A stretch of DNA of 10,331 nt from Ichthyophonus hoferi (taxonomy: Eukaryota; Opisthokonta; Ichthyosporea; Ichthyophonida; Ichthyophonidae). Position numbers and translations under genes: made by a program. This document shows positions 1 through 6,902 of this stretch, in pieces (within the stretch, counting starts at the first letter, position 1; every line of letters begins with the position of its first letter). The stretch spans positions 46,388 through 56,718 of the forward strand of contig NAOQ01000417.1 of the NCBI GenBank assembly GCA_002751075.1. The letters run 5' to 3'. The notes below the pieces were generated by a model. The model was not told the DNA's origin. It was given only the letters and a program-made list of their open reading frames with translations, and did no database searches.

Positions 1-438
1 TCAGAATTAATTAGTGTTTTGGCTTTTAAGTGCATGTATGTATGCTATATGCTTAGAAGTATCAACCATTTTGTTATTTTCGAAATACCCACAATTGAGT
101 TATTGGATATCAGGTAGTCATTCAATGTAGCATAAAAAGAAAAAAATAAACCTGAAAATAAACGATAGAGTTTGCATAGGAGAGGCTACTTAGTAATATA
201 TATTATTAGCTTAATTTCACAGTAAAAGTATTTTTGGTGAGTTTTACACTACGACTTAAAGTTGACTTGGCTTTATGTTACGGAAGTAATGTTATATATT
301 TGTTCATCTTTCAAGCTAAATGGAGAGTTAATGTTATATAGGTTAAAGAGAAGGTGATATATATCGAGAATGATAACAGAAAATGGGTAGGTGGATGTAT
401 AAGAAAAGTACTACTAAGAAAGTGAAGCTTGACCTAGT

Positions 439-476
439 CGCTGATATGATAACCTATTTTTGGTTAATTATCAGCG
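439..476. repeat. Imperfect 13-bp hairpin in the 3' intergenic region
   Basis: CGCTGATA (439-446) pairs with TATCAGCG (469-476). After a 3/2 internal loop, TAACC (450-454) pairs with GGTTA (462-466) around a 7-nt T-rich loop. The two arms match well beyond chance for their length. Confidence 0.8.
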
Positions 477-657
477 TATTCGTCCACATATTATATTAGC
501 TGGAGTTGAATATTTATTTAACCAATGGTTCAGAAGGACTGTTGTAGCTATTTTGTTAGATGTCAACTTTCTATCATCAGATTTTTAATGTTTTGAATGA
601 GTTCCCACAACCAATAAATTAATTATCTACTTCGTACTAGATTCATACGAATGACAG

Positions 658-673
658 TTTGACCCCAGTCAAA
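658..673. repeat. Perfect 6-bp hairpin
   Basis: TTTGAC and GTCAAA flank a CCCA loop. It is compact and perfect but short enough to be chance. A related string, GTCAAACCCCAGT, recurs near 810. Confidence 0.5.
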
Positions 674-1064
674 TCATGGCTTATTGCAGTCATGAAGTAA
701 CAGATCAAAAATAGCTCAAACCTAAGATTGTTGGTCATGTATATGTGTGTGATTCCTATGTAACCACTACAGCCAGTAAAATCAATCAATGTCTGGTTGC
801 CAAATCAATAGTCAAACCCCAGTAAGTCTTGTGGCGATGAGTATGTGGCACTAGAAGTAACGTAAGTAGATGGAAATATGCCGGTCTATATTAGACATAG
901 GCATTACACACATTATATCCAGAAGATAGTCCAGACTTTGATATATTCTTGAGGAATCGAGATTAAATGTTAAACTCCTTATTTGTGAAAGAAGTAAATG
1001 ACACTCTAAAAGACCTCATGATGCCAATTAAAACATCAAAGATATACGAAGAGGAATGAGTTTG

Positions 1065-1070
1065 TTTATT
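1065..1070 (-). terminator. Probable polyadenylation signal of cytochrome c1 (AATAAA)
   Basis: The minus strand reads AATAAA about 250 nt past the stop codon, and it is the first AATAAA or ATTAAA downstream of that stop. Cleavage would be expected 10-30 nt further, near 1040-1055, with U/GU-rich sequence beyond. This gives a 3' UTR of about 270 nt. The call rests on the hexamer and position alone. Confidence 0.5.
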
Positions 1071-1320
1071 GACTAGAAACCTATGATCAGATAGGCCAGA
1101 GGGTTGGTAGCAATATCTTGTGTGGCGGCTATCTGACTCCACTGGGCCTGCCAAGAAACCATATAGTATAATCTGGGCACTACCGCAATGCACAAACATA
1201 TCTATGAGTAAGGATATATACATATATGCCTGTATACATACACGCATATCTACACTGTGTGCAGTGCAAGGAAATAAGAATGAAGAAATACGTCGATAGG
1301 TTAGGGGATAGAGGGGGAAG

Positions 1321-1425
1321 CTATGGATTTCTCACGTAGGCTAGATGGCGGGTCTTAATAGAGCTCCATTTATGCCTATTATAGTAGACTGACGCTACCG
1401 TCATAATGAATACAACAGTATATAT
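1321..1425 (-). CDS. CYC1: Cytochrome c1 exon 7 (membrane anchor and stop)
   Basis: This exon encodes residues 249-282 followed by TAG (1323-1321). It begins [15 protein letters not shown], the single C-terminal helix that crosses the inner membrane. The matrix-side tail [19 protein letters not shown] matches the family pattern R.KW..(I/L)K.R....P. The acceptor is CTTCACAG after CCCCCCTTC, phase 0, matching the end of exon 6. The tail after the KWSSIKTR motif is only about 11 residues, similar to other eukaryotes. Confidence 0.95.
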   Translation of the reverse strand: MYTVVFIMTVASVYYNRHKWSSIKTRHLAYVRNP

Positions 1426-4400
1426 CTGTGAAGGAAGGGGGGATAATAAGTATTAAAAGAAAAACCAAAATTGTAAAAAGCCGTAGAGAAGATGGGGGAG
1501 ATAAGAGATGATGGAAAAGAAAAAAGGAGGAAGAGCGTCAATTATGTGTAATCAACAGAAACTATATAAATGCTATTATAAAGACAGGTTAGTGTTTATT
1601 GACCTATATATATATATTATGTGTGCAAATAATTAGGCAGACAGCTGGGTGTGTATGTGTATACGTAAGTAAATATCATTGAATGTGATGAGTAGCTGTC
1701 GGTTGCATTTACTATTAGTAATAATACTGATGTTTCTTTCAGGGCCTACTAGTCTTATCCCTGTACCTGCCATATTTTCACTTTCTTATCAGGTAATAGC
1801 ATTAAGTATTGTTCAATACCCTCCTTGAACCTTTTTTTCCCATTTTTGTCTTTCCTCTTCCATCATGAAAGTAGCACTAATACATTAATACTAGCACTAA
1901 CATTATTGTAGTTATCTTCTTTTTTTTTCACCATATTCACTATTATTTTTTTACAAAATAAAGTTTGACGTGAAAGCTGGGCCTGTGCAGGACAACTATC
2001 AAAGTAATTCAGGATAAACATCTTAACGCAATAACTAATCAAATAATCAAATATCTAAATTATTATTACTCTGACCATCTCCTTTTTATTCATAACAACT
2101 ACTCAATGCTTCCAAACTCACCCATAATAAACCCTATTCCCATCGGTTTTTTATCAAGGCTCAGGAATGGCATAAAGGGATGTTTAATATGGCGGGATAC
2201 TAGATCATTTTATATGATTTATGTATGATCAATTACAAATGGCATATTCTCCCGTATTTTACCATATGTGATGTGTAGGTCAATAAGATGTGTGTTGACC
2301 TACAGATATATATGCTGGTATATATACGTATACCTCAGAATGTGATTTACAATGTAATTAGTACTAATCTATTAGTATAACAATATTTGATATCGTTCGT
2401 AATAGGTTTTAAGCATATAATTTACATGTATAATGCTTAGTAAAACTTACTCTCATAGACAGTAATTTCTTTTCGTCCATCTCGGGTGTGGATGCCCATG
2501 TAAGGAAGGTTGCTACGTCCTTGGCCATTTGACTAGTGGTGGCAGGGGTACCTATGGCACAGAGAAAGGGGGAAAGAAGGTGGGGAAAGGTTGTGCCGTC
2601 ATTAACAAGTAAACAGCTTCAGTGTAAAAAATTGGTTGAAAATAAAAGTACAAATAAATACCTAATATTTATTCTCCCTTGAAAATATATTATGAATTAT
2701 AATTTAATTGCTTAGGTAGAAAGAAAAAAAAGAAAAAAAAAAAGAAGTAGAAAATATGCAAGGAGGAGAAAATGGACATGGGGAGATAGACAGATAGAAC
2801 GGGTATGAGATCAATTGGAAAGGATGTATGCATAGAAAAAGCAAAAAAAAAAAGAACAAGATGTACAAATAAAGATAGACTAGGGCAGGAAATACAAGTG
2901 GGAAAACAATACTAAAACAGAAAAAAAGAAAAATAGATAGCAACTTGATTGAAGTGAATAATATTGTATATAGTAAAGTACTTCTCTCTTTCTAAAGTCT
3001 AAGCCAGGCACTGCACAGGATTAGATTGATCTCTAGTACTCACTTATGTGCCCTCTATGACTGTCCATCTAAAAATATTGTGTCCTGTATGGATGTAACG
3101 TGAACATAGGCACTGGTACATACCATCAGGATACTCCACTTGACCATCATATAGAGGGCGGGCCATTGATATAATCCCTCCGGGAAAGTAAGGATTGTAG
3201 TTGCCACCCTCGGCTACTTTAACACCGGCAGGTGGATCAACATAACCATTAAGTAATGCAAAAACGTAGTTCTGGGACGGGTAAAGATAAAGTGAGGGGA
3301 GAAAGAGAGAGAGAGAAAGAGAAAAAGAATGTGAGTGAGAACCAGGTAAGAGGCGGTGGATGTATAGAAAATTTTAAAAGAAGAGGTATTGACTTTCAGA
3401 GTACGAGCAAGAACATAAATACATAAAAAGGAAAACACATGTACACACAGAAATAGATTACCTGTTAGGTCTTAGTCACTACTTTCTACTATCCAATAAA
3501 ACTATACCCAACATTATCTGACCTCTGTCACAGTATTTTCTATTTAAGATTCACCCCGATAACATTATGATAATATATATAGTACTTAACCAAAGCCCAT
3601 CTCTTTTTGCTATTCATATACTATATAGCACCACCCACCTCCGCCCCGTGTCTAGCCCTTACTATCAGGGACAGATCTGGCGGGGCTGCTCCATTATTGG
3701 CCGCCATGGCGGCCTTTGCATTAGGGTAGGGTTGGGGATGATAGTCGAATAGCTGTGACCCAGCCACTGTAGTGTTGGTATAAAAATGGTAGGAACTAGA
3801 TTGTATGTATAATATATAATGTGTAGTATATAATATAGGTTATATATAGTACAATGGGGTACTATGCCTTATATATATAGCATATATTGAGCATGATGCA
3901 CTCTGTATACAACATGATCAATATAAAGTACAATGTATTAGCTGTGATGTAAAACAGATGAAGAGGGGTTACATATATATCTAGCATGATATTATTTATT
4001 AGGTTTCCACTTTTATTTAGATTTATAGGTATAGGACTTACTGTATATGTATATCCGACGTATATACATACATGTGCTCAAACAAAAAACAATTGCTTGT
4101 CCTTCTCTTTCAATGTATACGTGTATGTGCATATACTTGTTTTCATAAAGCATTACACTAAGTGGTATGCATTAACAACTAATACTTTGAGTATATCCCA
4201 TATTTCTGATAAAATAGCTATCTGCCCAATCTACATATGGCTGTATGGGCACATTGGCACGGTATTGTTAGGGCCACATGCAAATATATACACTCTTGAA
4301 TTTTGACATACAAACGCCAGTAATTTTTTAGTGTATGTGCATATAAATATACATATATGAAAATGACCCTTTGGGTAATTCTATCCATGGATATATTTCA

Positions 4401-6870
4401 ATAAATATCTTGTGTGTGCATGTATGGGCACACTTATATTAAATGACTGTGATTCTATAAAATATATATATGTAATTGTATGATATGAATTATTATATCA
4501 GAATGTGCATTTTACATTTATAATAATCAATGTAACTATAGGTGTAAGAGTATCCAGGTAAGCACAGGCACGCATACTATGTAGTAAAAGTTTATATATC
4601 CTACTTTATTACATCCATATGCATGCTTTTTTCATAGTGTATGCAGCCCTCCTCCTTCCCTGCATACACATACATATAGAAGTATTCTCCCTACCTTTCC
4701 AGGTCTAGTGTACATCTCTCCATTCTCATTCGGACCATCCTCTACCTCTACTTCCTCCGCCAGGGCTTTTACTTCTTTTACAGAGTGTGTCTGGTTTACA
4801 AGATGCCGGAATGCTACATATTTCATACTATGACAGGCTGAACACACCTCTCTGTACACCTAGGATAGGGTAGGGTGAGGGGTTAGTATATGACCGTGGG
4901 GTAGAATTACATGATGTGTGTGTGATTATGACTCCATGACGGTAAATGGTACGTTATTAAATGTAAAGACAGTAGACAGTGTATGATAACTCCCTTTCCT
5001 ACTATCTCTATCATATCAATCTAATCATTTCTCGGCATATTCTTTTCCCCTGTTATGTTATGTTTCTAACTTTCTTTCCCTATCATCCTATATTATCCTA
5101 CTCCCTCACGGATACATTTAACTCTTATTAATAACATTCATTCATACATAGACCTAAATACGTGTGTGTAAGCATACATGTCTTTCTTTAATATAGGCAT
5201 ACATCCATAGTTAATTTACCAGACTCTACTTACACTCCTATACTTATATGGTCCCACCTTAAAGCAGTTAACTAATGATATAACTATATGAATATAAACA
5301 TATATACATATGCTTGCATATTCTGTCACATATACAGATATATGTTTGAAGAGAAATAGTTAAGCCTGTAATTATGTACATATATGTATACATAGACATA
5401 GGCATGGCCATATACACCCTATGCCCTGGGTTAGTAGACATCTACCTCCCCATACAGGTCTACATTCAAATATAGTAAACCAAGTTTGTATGCAATATCG
5501 TGATATAATATGAATGAGTATATGTATATAACAAGGAGGTAGATATGGCTTTACGTACATGTACATATACATATAATACCCTCAACACCCATAAATACGA
5601 ACCTACACAGACATACATCTATAAAAAATAGCCTAGATATACATTAATGTGTGAGCAAGGAAAAAATCGTTCTAAAGGCAGCAACTGCAATGTAAACCAT
5701 AAAGATAAAATAGTGGTTACCCCATAGGCTGACTTCAAATTGCATAATCTCCCCACAATCATATTCAAAATATTTTACTTGCAAAATATGGAGTAAACAG
5801 CTCTAATAACCGGACAATATTGTCATAGACTAAAGATGGTTTTGTCTTTAAAAACTCTTTTATATTATGTGTCCTAATTGAAGTACTCATTAATCTTTCT
5901 GTGTATCTATTTATCATCTATCACCCTATAATAAACCCTTCCGTTTCTAATGGCTCAGTGTAAACAATGCCAAGAATATCACTTTAAATAGTGTCTAATA
6001 ATGCTATGATATTCAAAACACCCTCATTGCACCTCATGGTCTGTGTCTCTTATGACCCTAAGATATAAATTACAATATTCCTTAGAGTAATCCTTCCTTG
6101 GTCTCCGTCAGCCTACCTTTCCATGATATAATATCCTTAATTGCAATAACATAACAATACATCTATATAACGCATATTAACATGTATATATCTCTTAATA
6201 GATCGTCTATATATATATTACGGTTCACCATACTAAGTGCCACAGACCAATAATACTATCATTATAAGGATTCACTCCAGAAAGCCCTTAAAAAACACAT
6301 TAAATCTATTATTCATTATTATAATCTGAACTACTAGCTTTCAAAAACCACAAGCGGGCACATTAATAAAAATAAACTGATTTTTAATTTGTATCAAGAA
6401 GGATTGGAATATTTATTTGTGTTAACGTACACCAATATAAACATAGACACACTGGTAGTCTGGTGCTGAGTTAATGCATATATATATATATATATATATA
6501 TATGTATACTTGCAATTATCTAAGATCATAATCTGGTATGTGCCTTAATATAAAAAAGCTGCCACAGAAGGGTCCGTTGTACGCAGGGGTATATACGTAC
6601 ACATTTACATTATTTACATATATGTGTGCATATATATATACCCAACACCCTCACCTGGTAACCACGACGCATACTAGCATGATCCATGGCAGAAAATATT
6701 CCTGAGTGGTTCCAAGGGTAAGTTGCAGGATGTACTCCATCACTGCTAGCCAATACTGCCCCACAGGATACCAGACCTGCAGCCAGGGCCACTCCACCCA
6801 ACTGAGGTCCCTTATCTCTAACTGCCTGTGGGGATGGATCTTATATGTTACATGCTTGATCTATACTGCC

Positions 6871-6902
<32 letters not shown>

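Larger units (their letters stand above)
1..1040. other. Intergenic sequence downstream of cytochrome c1
   Basis: No convincing gene is visible on either strand. It contains the hairpins at 439-476 and 658-673, a small palindrome at 884-896, and otherwise AT-rich unique sequence. A minus-strand frame at roughly 850-1020 stays open for nearly 60 codons but lacks an early start and any recognisable motif. Confidence 0.6.
4860..6654 (-). other. Intron 2 (1795 nt, phase 0)
   Basis: The intron has a GTGAGG donor and a CCTATCCTAG acceptor. A perfect TACTAAC branch-site sequence lies near the 3' end. The (TA)12 run at 6479-6502 and a distant 10-bp inverted repeat (5440-5449 with 5535-5544) are its main structures. 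Stretches at about 4985-5110 and 5880-5945 are pyrimidine-rich on the plus strand, hence purine-rich in the transcript. No gene is evident. Confidence 0.9.

Noticed and set aside
2704-2943. 79-codon minus-strand frame resembling a hydrophobic membrane protein
   Set aside because: The Phe/Leu/Ser pattern is the direct translation of a U/C-rich intron stretch, and the frame sits wholly within intron 5.
3214-3438. 74-codon minus-strand frame overlapping exon 5
   Set aside because: It is in a different frame from the conserved cytochrome c1 reading and mostly translates the CT-repeat tract.
3567-3752. 61-codon plus-strand frame
   Set aside because: It is antisense to exon 4, whose minus-strand translation carries clear family motifs.
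3986-4306. 106-codon open frame on the plus strand
   Set aside because: It lies inside intron 3, antisense to the gene, overlaps TA/TG low-complexity sequence, is rich in Tyr, Ile and Phe, and shows no motif.
5372-5572. 66-codon minus-strand frame rich in MYMYMY
   Set aside because: It is low-complexity TA/CA sequence in intron 2. The 10-bp inverted repeat within it (5440-5449 with 5535-5544) has arms too short and far apart to call an element.
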